Assembly (NCBI GenBank): GCA_963930655.1
Contig: OZ005611.1
Span: 1,185,501 to 1,249,500, forward strand
Reading direction: 5' to 3'
Source: Myrica gale
Taxonomy: Eukaryota > Streptophyta > Magnoliopsida > Fagales > Myricaceae
DNA length: 64,000 nt
Position 1 is the first letter of the stretch, and every line of letters begins with the position of its first letter. The notes under the pieces are model-generated. The model saw only the letters and a list, made by a program, of their open reading frames with translations. It was not told the origin of the DNA and did not search any database. A program made the translations under genes and the position numbers. This document shows positions 20,501 through 33,000 of the stretch, piece by piece.

Positions 20501-23500
20501 CTATGCAGGAGGATTAGGGTACACTTTCGGCTTTGGCTTGACCTCTATTTCATTTACACTGCGAACGTAGATTGCATCCGGTTCATGACTGCAAAATGAA
20601 AATACAACACATAAGAGCAATTAAGGGGGGAGGGAGAGGGAGAGGGAGAGAGGATCTTACGGTTTATCTCCCTCTTCATGGGTGTAACTTGATGCCACTG
20701 CCAACAGGCGGCCATCTCTGCTAAATGAAAGTGCTGCAATGCTTGTTGGATATTTTGAGTACTGGAGAAAAGTGAAAGCAATTTTAATGAAACCAAGCTT
20801 ACTGCACTTCAACTCCAGACGCTAGTATCACACACAAATGCAACCTCTTACCTGATATAGCCTCTTCTTGTTGTTCCCATCCCACACATTCACATAACCA
20901 TCACAACCTCCAGTTGCAAATGTACCATAACTACAGTTCAAATATGCAAGAATGAACTAGTAACTATCAGAGTGGTACGTGAAAAAGCTACTACATCTAA
21001 TCTCAGGAGGTAACAAACTGGGATGTGCTCCTTGTTATAAACCATCCAATTGAGCAAATCCCATGTAAAGGTCATACCTAGGAAACTAAATTGACAAGAA
21101 TGACCTTCAAAGCAATTATTTTAACATAAAGATTACTATTAGACAATCCCAACCTTTACTAAAAGATACAAGAATTCAATGCACCAAGAATATCATAAAC
21201 TTACACAGGGTGGAATGCAATGGCATTTACTGGGTAGACAATGTCCCTTCCAGCCTCTGTTTTCCTATGACACTTAAATGCATACCTGCACAGAGCTTTA
21301 AATCTTCCGTAAGGCAAATGGTAGCTAAATGCAAGCGGCGGAATAAATCATTTCATTCTGTAGTGCATTTGAGACGCCTGCCATTTCCTAACCAGTCATA
21401 AAGCCAAAGACAATTCAATGCAGCATGGCCGTGCTACTAATTTAACTAAGAGTGCATGATAATTGAAAACGAACAGAAGCACACACCACAAGGTCGTAAC
21501 ACAATGTCATTCCTAAATAGAGGTTATCACGAGAGCCACAACAAAGACTAAAGTACCTCAGCTGTTTCACACCAATTTAAGTATATGTAAAAACATTCAG
21601 AGTTTAAATCCATCGCATGCAAGAAACAACGTCAAATGTGATAGTGCATCAGCAGGAAGTGCTTCAGGGCAGAGATTCCCAGGATATATTTTAGAAATGC
21701 AAAGGAAGCTAGAAAAACTGCAAAAATTGATGAATACAGAACACGTTGTCCAACCAATATAATGCTTCTCAAATTATGCGTTAAAAAGAAGACAAACTTT
21801 TTGGCTTGACTAGCCTCGGAGAGATCAAAAAATTCCATTGCAACTCTTCCTTCAACAGAACTCAGAGCATATCCTGCATATGGTAGAAAGACAAGTTAGA
21901 GGTAACTCCTAAAGAATAGGAAGGAAAGGGGTGTTTCACAACAATGCATATGATTTTAGAAATAGTTTTGACACATTTTTTACCCAACTTCAAGAAGGAA
22001 AAGATTTTCATTTCATAAGGTACTGCTTTACAACTTTAGAAGGTCAGAAAATTACCTGTTCCATTGGGATAACAGCGCACACATCTAGTCTGATATTTCA
22101 ATGAAGATTCCCTTCGCTGTTCAGGTTGGGACATATTTCTCAAATCATACACATTCACATGTCTTCCTGCAGTTGCTACAACTAATCGATTTCCAACAAG
22201 AGAGAGTGAGTAAACACGCTCAGGTTGTGGGTATGTCCCAACAAGAGTACGATCCTGCCCACTAGCACCTCTAGGATCCCAACATTTCAAGGTTTTGTCC
22301 CAACTACCCGTGATCAATTGCCCTGAGATAATTGGCAGACAAATAATAATGTTACACATCGGTTATTCAACAAATGGAACGTTATATGTTCTACGACCAA
22401 GTGATACTGGCTATAGCATCACCATTTTGGGAACAAAAGGGGCCCTCTGAACCCTCTGATCATAAAGACATGGGATTATACTGAAGAATTTGGTATCAGT
22501 CAATGTCATAATAACATCCCAGAAATCAATGCAACTAATCTAACAAAGGATCCTTAGTTTCTAATTAAAAACTGGGTAACGGGCCTCAAAACCATATTTG
22601 CAAGAGAATATTTTCATAAAGGAGGAATTGCCATGGTCTTCCTTTCTACTACCGCATAGCACATAATACCAAACAATGTCAGTTTGGACTGTATCCTGTT
22701 CATCAGCCATCAATAATATTATCTGTGCAGTAAACTACAACTGGCAACCCACTATTTAACAGGAGAAACATAACTCTGCACCCATAATTAAAATATACCA
22801 AGCAATGTCAGTCAATGTAGGTTTCCGGGGCGCAAAATTATTTTTCATAATTAAAATCATCCTCTTGTACTGTAATTACCATTTGCTAACAAACTAGAAC
22901 AGTTGGTTTGATACCCAGAAAGAGAATTTAACCCGGGCAAACTTCTTGACTCTCCAGTCCATAAGAGCCTACCATAGATATTAGCATAACTTCTACATCC
23001 GGAAGAGTCTGCCATTGCTCTTTTTCTTCTTCTTATTCTATTTTTAATTACAGACAATAGCACCTTGTGTGGAGCATAATATTTTAGCAAAAACAAAAAG
23101 GAATTTATACAAGCAAATGTGACTGAATTTAATGCTAAAACAAACCTGCTGCATAAGAGTACTCAATACATCGCACAGGTGCGTCGTGCCTTCCCAAAAT
23201 ATCTTCTTTATTAGAACTGAAGAGAAGCCTGAAACATGGATGCCATAGTAACAAACTAACGTCTCCACAATTATAAACCAAATGCAATTAGCCATAGTTA
23301 AAGGTTAACTATGGCTAACAGTTTGATTGTGTTATATTTAGAAAAGTTTGTAAATCTGACCCTGAAATTCGAACAATTTATTGACTGAACTAAGCTCAAC
23401 TAATTCAACTCTATACTCTTCCTAATATTATCACACCTCAGCTTCACACATTTCCTTTTGTTTCCCGTTCACTAATTGTATCGAAAATAAACACAAAACT

Positions 23501-24061
23501 AGAGCAGAAAACCACACTTTCCATCCAGTTCGTTGCCCTTAATTGAACTGGGAAAATGTCTTCATGCTTTCAGTTCCGCATGGTAGAACCTGGCTTCTAC
23601 ATTTTCTTTTTTTTTTAATGTTTCCAATGCCGCATTTTCTGAGCAACCCAAACAAAACAAAAAACTCATGGAGGAAAAAAAGAAAACACTGACCGCCTCA
23701 CAGTATTATCGGCGCTGGCACTGAAACCCGAGGAATCGTCGTGGAAGCAGCAGTCGAGGACTGGACCGCCGTGAAAAAATTCGCCTCGCAGGGCATTAGC
23801 GCTGGCATCGTACAAGCGGACGCTCTAGCCAGTAAGAACAGAGATTGAAGCTTATTTTTTAATTTTGTAAGCTAGGACTACGAGAGACGAGCTGGAAGAA
23901 GAAGAGCCAAGTGTCGGGGCGGGAGAGAGATGAGTGCGCACCTTGTCCCATGAGGACACGAGGAGGTGATCGGTGTGGTTGGAGAAGCGAATGTTGGAGA
24001 TGCCGTCGGAGGGCGGGTTCGATAGCTCGCGGCCCGGAGCCGGCGATGGGACGGTTGTCAT
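20501..24061 (-). CDS. BUB3: Mitotic checkpoint WD40 protein BUB3
   Basis: Nine exons on the minus strand: 23942-24061, 23694-23824, 23146-23216, 22056-22322, 21798-21873, 21205-21285, 20852-20930, 20661-20761, 20501-20588. They join to 337 residues without a stop, against about 340 for Arabidopsis BUB3.1, which it matches along the whole length: MTTV start, [59 protein letters not shown] and the end [10 protein letters not shown]. The protein is a seven-bladed WD40 propeller; GSWDK and VNVWDG mark blades. BUB3 binds GLEBS motifs of BUB1/BUBR1-type proteins at kinetochores, and plant BUB3 also works at the phragmoplast. A TATA-like stretch lies near 24174-24184 about 115 bp upstream. BUB3.1 and BUB3.2 are near-identical paralogues in Arabidopsis, so the number suffix is left off. 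Confidence 0.95.
20620..20655. repeat. Purine (GGGAGA)n tract in BUB3 intron 8
   Basis: An all-purine stretch of short GGGAGA units lies a few bases downstream of the exon 8 donor in BUB3; on the transcript it is a pyrimidine-rich (CTCTCC)n run. It is a simple repeat of about 35 bases. Confidence 0.7.
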
Positions 24062-25691
24062 CCCGCGATTGGTTGGCGTGATCTGAGAGCGTGTGTGATA
24101 GTGAGGGTGAGAGTTAGGGTTCTTGGAAAGAGGGAGAGCGGAACAGAGAGAGGGAAGGTTGATTTTGAAAATAATTATATAAACAGAGGTTGGGTTCCGA
24201 TTCAGATACAGACCCAGAGATTTTAAAATAATTCAAAGGTGTGAAGAATTTAAATTCAAACGAGGGACTAGGGACTGTGGCGGTGTTGTTTGGTCTTTTT
24301 GGGGATTTGGCTTTCCTGTTTTATGAAGGAAATTTTATGAATATGTCCATTAAAAATAACCTTTAGTTTATACTTGATCATTAAAATCACGTTGTGACCT
24401 GTTTTCTTTTCCTAATAAGTGTTAGATTTTAGTTGAGTACAAGCATCACATGATGTTTTGGCAGTCGATATTCGAGACTGATAGTTTCGTTATTACATTA
24501 TAAAACAGTCGAGCTTCTATTGAAAATGACTGTGAACGAAAATTGATAGTGGCTAAGATTCGAGGTCTAGCCTGCCTCCTTACAGAAATGAGAGAGAGAA
24601 TCTTGCTAAGCTTTTTCGATACCCCTACTCTGCCCTACGCACTTCCTATATGCAACCCTTCGAACTTTCTAATAGACTCGACTAACAGCCTCAGCCAAAT
24701 ACAAGATAAAATGAAATAAACCACAACTGCACTATTGGGCTTAACTCACTCTAACCCACTACAAGCCCATATGTTACACTGACTCAATAGTCCAAATAAC
24801 CCAATCCAAACCATTACAATCTGACTCGTAACTCCCTAAAGCCAGCATCAGCCAGTATATTACAATTACTCAAAAGTGAAACATTATTTATAACACAAAA
24901 CACGAAGGTAATTTAAATTTTATATTTTATATATGTTAATCGAACATTTTAGGTCAAACTACATCTATTTTGGTGATATTTAATTGTTAAAATTTTAGAA
25001 TAGTAAATTTTTTGAAATACTAAAATGGATGAAAAGTGAATAAATAGATAATTTTAATAAATTTTTTATATTTATTTATAATAAAAAATGATTATTTAAC
25101 AGAAGAGAAAATTTTGTATAACTATTTTATTATGGCTAAAATTTTGGTTTCCCAACTTCTCTATGTGTTTAATAGTTGAAGATAATAAATGTTAACAATT
25201 TAACACGCCAGTACATTATGAAAGAAGTAGTAATTTATGAGTGTAAATCATAATGTATGTTTTTTCTTAATTTTATATTCTCAATTTTATGAATAAGGTG
25301 GATATCGAAACAAATAGAATTAGAATTTCTGAAATCAAAAATTGAAAATTTAAAATAATGTGCGAAACATCATTTTTAAGCATTTTGGTCAAATTGAATT
25401 TATGAATTAGAATATAAGCTCTTACAACATTATTTAATTTATATATATATAAAATAATAAAATCAAAATAAACATTAATTTTAAAGGCATGTAATTTTGT
25501 CACTTGATAATTTATATACACAACAAATAAATTCTTGGCCATAGCCATATTAAGTTATTTCTTTTAATAAGGGCTCAAACTTAAAAAAATATATATCCAC
25601 AACCGAAATTTCTGAAATTTTCCAAAATTTAAATTCGGATCAAATTAACCGATGCGAATCAGAATTTTTTCTCACCCTTTTTTATATACAT

Positions 25692-25857
25692 AGTGTTTGA
25701 TGAACAAATTTTTTATTAAAACTTTATTTTTACAAACACATTTCAAATTTTTACTTTTACTTTTTATTTCTCATTCGCCAATTCTAATACTACCTCTATT
25801 TTTAACACCAATACAAAATTTTATTAAAATTTAATAAGATTTTACAAACAAACACAA
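25692..25857. mobile_element. Diverged short MITE with GTGTTTG ends
   Basis: The left end AGTGTTTGATGAACAAATTT and the complement of the right end, TTGTGTTTGTTTGTAAAATC, are imperfect inverted repeats. The interior is AT-rich. It belongs loosely to the same family as 12198-12374 and 35228-35413, and it directly abuts the better preserved element at 25861. Confidence 0.45.
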
Positions 25858-25860
25858 TAA

Positions 25861-26033
25861 TAGCGTTTGGGAACAAAATTTTAGTAAAATTTTAGGGTAA
25901 AATTTTAGAAGTTGGTAAAAAGTGGAAGAGGAATGGTGAAAAAAGTGAATAAAAAAAGTTCGTGAAAAAATAAAGTTTTTTTGTAATGATGATAAAATTT
26001 GAAGAGTTAAAATTATTGTTTACCAAACGCAAC
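25861..26033. mobile_element. MITE with TAGCGTTTGG ends
   Basis: The left end TAGCGTTTGGGAACAAAATT is identical over its first 20 bases to the MITE in CLPR1 intron 5. The right end reads ACCAAACGCAACG. The interior has the same GGTGAAAAAAGTGAA-type words and a short tandem duplication of TTTTAG near the left end. This is a second copy of a small, probably recently active, non-autonomous family. Confidence 0.65.
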
Positions 26034-27001
26034 GTTTTTTTTTTCTCCGAACGCAACGTTACTAACACGGAATAGAGGAAAAACAAATTTACCATCCAAA
26101 ACTGAGCCTAGCCATGTCACCACTGTCAACATTCCCATCAACAAAATCATATGGGGATTTTCATTTTATAAAAAAATTGTAATCTTTTTTTAATTTTTTA
26201 ATAAAAGTATAATTATTTACTTAGATTGAAATTTTATATATTTTTATATAAAAGTTTGATGTAAAATTTAGAGGTATTTAATTTTTATTAGAATTTGTAA
26301 AAGAATGTAGAGAAATAATTTGATGTAATTTATTAATAAAAAAATATTGAAGTATGGTGAAAAAGCATAAAGAAAGAAGATTTGTTAGATATTTTTAAAA
26401 AAAGTTATTTGAATTTGTGTAAAAAAATTATTAGAGATTATATTAAAAGTTGTGATATTTGTGTAGAAGTTTTCAAAATTTTAAATATTTATTTTATAAT
26501 TTAAAATCTAAAATATTTTTACAATCAAAACGTCCCCACGTAACTTGCTCAACAGTTTTATGGCCCAAAATCGAGCGCAGCCATCTCACCGCCTCATATA
26601 AATCTTCCCTTCCATAAAAACCATATACGTCGATATAAAAAAAAATAAAAAAGTGCTCTGTGCCAAAAGTACTTCAAAGAAATCAATGCACAGTCGCACC
26701 CACCCACCCAATGTCGCAGAACAGAAGAGTTAGCTCGTCAAAAAAAAAAAAAAAACAAGAAAAGCTAATTAAGGTGGAGAAAAACCACTGACTGAGCGGA
26801 TCTCCATATGAGCACTGCAAATCAAGACAACAACATCCTGACGACGTAAATTAGTCGGCGAAGCCTCATCCGCCACTCTCTCTCTGTACTGTCCCTTTCA
26901 TCGTTTACTTCGTCTTAAACCCTACTAGTTTCCGCAAAATCCACGCAGCAATTATACGTAATTGATCGGCTCGGCGTCGAGGCTGAGCACTGGTCAATGT
27001 A

Positions 27002-30000
27002 ATGGTGGTCTGCAAATGCCGAAAGGTAGGTGCTAGAATTCCTCGTTCTCTTTTTCTTTGATTCTGATCGTCTTGGTGCTGGTTAGTTAGCTGGAGGTTT
27101 GGACCAGATCGGGTCCATGATCTGTAATCCAAGTCGATCTGTTACCGGCTGTACAGATCTCTGTTTGCAGTTTTCATTGCCATTCGGAATTTCTTGGCTC
27201 AATTTGAAGAAAAAAAAGGAAAAAATTAAAATACTACAAAATGAAATTTAGGACATTACGTCGTTTAGCTATTGACCTGTAATTATTAGTGAAGATCCTA
27301 CTATCCGCAGTACATTGTGAATCACTAGCTGCATTCTGGATCCTGTGAGCTTATTTTGCCAATTTGTTTGTGTTCGCCTTTCTCTTTTCAACTTTCTTGG
27401 TAAAATTGGATGGACTGCATGTTAGCTAATCTATGTATGTGGTGTGCAGGCTACTAAATTGTATTGTTTTGTGCACAAAGTCCCCGTTTGTGGAGAATGC
27501 ATCTGTTTTCCGGAGCACCAAATATGCGTGGTAATTTTATCCTTACTGCTGTGAAAGTTGTTGTTACTTTCAACTTGGCTTATTTCTATCTTACTTAGCA
27601 TTCCCATCTTACATAGCTCATTGTGATCTTACTTTGAGATTGTTGCTCGTAGTCATGTTTGACTAGTTTTGGTTCTTTATTTCATTATCTTCGAAGCCAA
27701 TCAATCACCAACTAAAAAAAAGTCTCATACTTGTTATGTTATCAAACAATTGGATTCACTTAGATTTAGATAGAGTTTTTTGTCTGGGATTAGTCGAGAC
27801 GAAGCTTCTAAGGGTTTGAAATGAGCAGTAGGACATGAGACTATATTCGGGAAATCATGTGCAACTTTATGATGTTCTTGACTCAGTGTGTGACTATGTC
27901 ATTTTTGAAGACCAAGCTTCGTTGGGCAGACTGGTTGAAGTATAATTTAGGAATCCTTCCTCCCTTTCTTCATATTACAATTTGTTTCAGATGGTTGCTG
28001 TTATCTTTGCCCATATAAGATCTTCCTTTTGATATGAAGCGTCAGCACAAATTGTATACTTTGAGGTTAATTGCGTCTATGGTTCCTTATTTGACTTCTC
28101 GTACACAGCTGACTTGATGGGGGCCTTTTTTCTTTGAAAAAAAAAAATTATTTGTCCACATTTCTGATAATAGTATGTGAAGTAAACTAAATGATATTGT
28201 GTATGCTTTTAGAGGTTTTTTTGAAAAAAAAAGATTATTTTTTCAACTTATTTGTCCATGCTACAGAGCTGGCTTAATGGTGGTCCCACTTTGCATTTGC
28301 TTTTAGAGGTTTTTTCTTGGCCTTTGTGTGCTTAATCTATGTGCTATGTACTGATTGCATAGTTCTCCACAAGAAAATGATCCAAATCTGAAGAATAAGC
28401 TTTTACTTAACAAACTATATTCTACATGCTTGAGACATTATTTTTCCCTTTTGCCTTGATTCCAGGTTAACATCAGTTTGATAACTGTTTTAGTTGTGAT
28501 GTTACCTTTTTCTCGTTGGAAGTCTTTCTCCTACTCATGTACTAAAATTTGTAGAAGAACTGACAGATTCGACTCTGTCGTAATTTACATTTGTTGTTTT
28601 TTACGAGATCATTATGAAGATGTATGCTTGATATGTGCAACTACGCATCCATGGATTTTTCTATTGTTGTAATGAAACTTTTTGTTTAGCGATATCATAA
28701 GGTTGTTCAGGACCTAAGCTGTATTAGCCTTCTCTTCTTTCCTAGGTCCGTACGTACTCAGAATGGGTGATAGATGGAGAGTATGATTGGCCTCCTAAAT
28801 GCTCCCAGTGTCAAGCTGAGCTTGAAGAGGGGATGGGTTCTCAAACTACTCGATTGGGTTGCTTGCGTATGTGATTTTGCTGATATAGTTACTGCCTCTG
28901 ACATATAGATTCTCTTTCTGAAAGAAAGCCCATGCAACTCATGCTGCATAAGATGATTTACATCATTTTTTTATTTGCTTCAGACGTTATACACACAAAT
29001 TGCTTAGTTTCACATGTCAAGAGTTTCCCTTCACATACGGCACCGGCTGGATATGTGTGTCCTGCATGTTCTACCCCGGTAAGATACTTCTTGAGGATGT
29101 CAATTTCAGTTATTTTCATTTTTTTTATTTCTCGTAGCATATATGTTTAAGAAACCGTACAAGGGACTGAAGCATGTTACTATCGTTAGTATTTTCATGC
29201 AATGGGTTATCAAGAATGACTAGAAATGATATATACTTTGCAAACAGCTACTGTGCTACCTAGACCTGGCATTTTTACTCAATCTATTTAACTCAGATCC
29301 CTTTCTGCATGGCATAGGTTTGAACTTCGTCATTGGGTTGTTTATTGATTGTAACAGTTCATTTTCGCCGTTTGTTTTTTGTTTGCAGTTATGGCCTCCC
29401 AAGATTGTGAAAGATTCAGGATCCCGTCTTCATTCATTGCTGAAGGAAGCAATTGTGCAGGTAGGTTCAATGCGTAGCTCTTATTATAAAGAGAAGTACT
29501 CAAGCGACAGTGTTGGTAACTTTTACAACTGTTTTGCTTAGTTGATTTATGTATCAATAATTGCAAAACTTGGCAAGTATCACTTGATATGCTCATTTGT
29601 GGTGTGAATGGTTGGCCCTGGACATAGTTATCTTCTGAAATTGTGCCATTGTTCTGTTTTGCTTTTCATTCTGTATTTATATGAATCCTTATTATTGACT
29701 GTGGGTTGTGGTAAATGACTGTAGAGAATGGTTTTTCTGTTCTCTGCCTTCTTTTCATTATTGTTTTCCCTATGGTATCTGTGTGGACTAGGTGATCCTG
29801 AATCTGTATAAATGGCTTTGTCTCTGGTGGTGTCACTTTTCTGTGAACTTTGTGACTCAGACATAGAAGAGATCCAAATGTAAGAAATGACCATCTGGTG
29901 TGCTTTAGTGGGGTTGAGATACTAGGCTTGCCTTTTAGTCATATAATTCGGCAATGTACTCAGAGTCAGTGGAGATCCAAATGGAAGGGATTTCCATGTA

Positions 30001-33000
30001 TGCATGTTGGTAAAAAACCTTCCTGAGGTGCTACCAATTGAATTCTAATCCTTAATGCACTTGATAAAGTTACCAAATCATTTAATGATTCTTAACTTGT
30101 CAGTCTCGCTGCCACTGTGTCTTTCTTCATCATTTTCTTCTGCCTAAAACTGAGTTGGTTAATGCTTTCAGGTTGTTCTGCCTAAGGCATTCCTAGTCTC
30201 TTTTGGGATTTGGCATGAAGAAAAACCCGTTTCATAACCTAATTGCCTTTTTCTTGTGTAAAGACAAAGCTGAGTGAGTGGATTGCTTGTAACTGCATAG
30301 TGTGTGTACTGTATCCGTAAGAGTCTCTTTTCAACCTTCAAAGTTCATTGGGTATCTCCGAAGAATCCTCCCAATCTTCGAAGAATCCTAGGGTATCTCC
30401 GAAGAATCCTCCCAATTTCTCCGAAGAATCCTCCCATTCAACCTTAATTCTATCCGAGGCCTGGCATATGCCAGTCCAGCCACCTAATCTCTATGGTTGC
30501 ATGTCTAGGCTTTGGTCACTGAAACGGTTACCCTACTTCATATACAATTGAAGTTGAAATCATGTTCTGGAGAAATTGAAGGTTCAATTCATTGAGGCAG
30601 TGTTTTTTTCATTTATCAATGAATCTTTGTTCTTTAAGGAGGTTTATACAGACACTGCTGTGAATATTGAATTTGGAAACAATTAGGTGTACAACTCAGT
30701 TCGGGTCTAGAAGCAGTTTGTCATGATTTCTTTTATCGTTGTGACTGCATTCAAGATGCATTTAGTTTTGTACTATTTTGTGAATTAATGTTTGGCCCGG
30801 GCAATGTGATATGGTATCGCTTTCTCCTTGTTTTTAGAATGTAGTAGCTAGAGATGTCTGTTAGAAAATGAGGATGTCCAATGAGAGTGAGAGCAAAGAA
30901 TTAAATATCAACTTTCAACTTGGAGAGGTATATGTGGAGTCATATTCTGTTTTGACCTGCTAACCAAGACATGATACAACATGTGTATTGTATGGGAAAT
31001 CTAGTGTAGATAAGCCACTTAAAGTCTCATTTACTTGATGGTTGGATCACAGTCTTAACTAGGAGCTGGCCTTTTCCCTAATTATCTTCAAGGGTAAATT
31101 GCTCCGTACGTCCCTGGGGTATAGCGCTTTCCCAATTTCATCCTCAGGGTATGTTTTTCCCTACACAAGACCCTGGGGTTTGACCCTATTCCCCGAAGAG
31201 TCCTGCCGTCAACTAAATGGATGGAAATGCACACGTGGCTGACGGCGCACACGTGGAAACTGACAACTCGATTACCAACCAATCGCAGTGTGACACGTGT
31301 TAGTAAATAAAAAATAAAAGATTTTTTTTTTAAAAAAATAAAAAATTAATAATTTTTTTTTATTATTTAAAAAAAGAAGAAGAGGAAGGATCCTTCCCCG
31401 GTGAACCTCCACCGGCCGGTGGGCTGGGCGGCCAGCGGAGGGAGGAGGCCAGCCGGTGATCTGGGCGGCTGGGGGACCTCCCCCATCCGCCCCAGACCAC
31501 TGCCCGGTGGAGGAGGCATGGGCGGCCAGCGGAGGGAGCCCTCCTCCACCGGGCAGTGGTCTGGGGCAGCTGGGGACCTCCCCCATCCCATTTCCACGGG
31601 CGCGCCCGGGGCTGAGGGAGGTCCCCCAGCCGCGCCAGTTCTCCTCCCCCCGAAACTGGGCGGCCAGAATACCCTCCGGCCAGTGGAGGTGGCCGGTGAT
31701 CCCTCCACCAGGGAAGGATCGGCTTCCCTCTCCTATGTTTTTTTCTTTTTAATTTTTTTTTTTGTTTTGCTGACACGTGTCACTCATCGATTGAGCGATA
31801 TTTTTTTTTTATCGAAAAGTCAATTTTCACGTGTGCGCCGTCAGCCACGTGTGCATTTCCGTCCATTTAGTTGACGGCAGGACTTTTCGGGGAATAGGGC
31901 CAAACCCCAGGGTCTTGTGTAGGGAAAAACATACCCTGAGGATGAAATTGAGAAAACGCTATATATACCCCAGGAACGTACGAAGCAATTTACCCTATCT
32001 TCAACTACCAATTCAACTGAAGCATTTATGTGACAAGATGATTGGATGTACTTGATGCATTTTCTATGAAGCTGATTTCGTTGTGTTTATCTATTAAAGG
32101 AAATCTCTGATGTCTGTATTCGTAATGATCGATCCTCTCCACAAGTGCTGGAGTCATTTGCCTCTTCTTTTCTCCTTTTTAATTTCCATATTGGTAAAAA
32201 TTTTCTCTGCTGTTTTGCAGACTGGTGTGGAGAAGAATTTGTTTGGAAATCATCCAGTTTCGTTGTTGGCAACAGAATCCCGTGGTCCTCCTCCTGCATT
32301 TGCGTCGGATCCTCTAAGTTCAGTATCTTCTACAGGAGGCATGGAGAACAATGCAAGACCCTTGGTATTACAAGATGAAATAAGTGTTGCTGAAGGATAC
32401 TCAGTTGCAACTGGAGCAGGATCTTCCAGAGATATTTTGGAGACAGATGGTCCTAGTACGGCTGGAAATTTTGTGAAAACCTCGAGCCCTGTAGGTGTTG
32501 AGATTCTCACAATTTTGCTTTTACATCAGAAATAAGAGATTCTAGGGACTGATTGGTTCCAAGTTGCTGCTTTTTTCCAATGAAACTTTTAAAACTTGTG
32601 CCTTTTTGGTGAAGGACTAGAAGTGAAAGTATGACAAGAAACTATCTTTCAAAGATCCTATGTAAGATGTTCAAGATATCCTAATACTAAAAGCAAAGAA
32701 ATACTTTATAGGGGCCACCCAAAGGCATCCCTTGTGAACTTGTTCTCTTTATCCATCTGTAGTTTTCTTTTTATACGCATTATAGATGCTTGTTTGATAT
32801 TTGGATGGTGTATATTCTTTTTTATGTGTAATATTCATTCCCTAGATTCTTCCTCAAGGGAAAAATCTCATGTCTTTTTGTTATAATTGGTTTACAGCCT
32901 GGAGCTACAACACGAAAGGGTGCCTTCCAAGTTGAGCGGCAGAGCTCAGAGATTTCCTATCATGCAGATGATGAAGATGGGAATGGTAAAAAGTATACTA

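Larger units (their letters stand above)
24190..27001. other. Intergenic AT-rich DNA between BUB3 and the ZFPL1-like gene
   Basis: The two genes diverge here, so both promoters lie in this stretch. It contains two adjacent MITEs (25692-25857 and 25861-26033) and A/T-rich DNA. Only non-ATG or low-complexity frames are open. Positions 24530-24850 are less AT-rich but show nothing that can be named. Confidence 0.6.

Noticed and set aside
24530-24850. Less AT-rich segment upstream of BUB3 that could be a piece of a repeat
   Set aside because: No ends, frames or duplicated flanks could be found, so it was not called as an element.
30348-30551. Frame with SSKNPRVSPKNPPNFSEE-like repeats
   Set aside because: It is the translation of a tandem repeat inside ZFPL1 intron 5, with no splice signals joining it to the gene.
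31272-31874. Several overlapping Pro/Gly/Arg-rich frames on both strands
   Set aside because: They are a consequence of the GC-rich, inverted-repeat core of the MULE, which removes stops on all frames; they lie inside a ZFPL1 intron.
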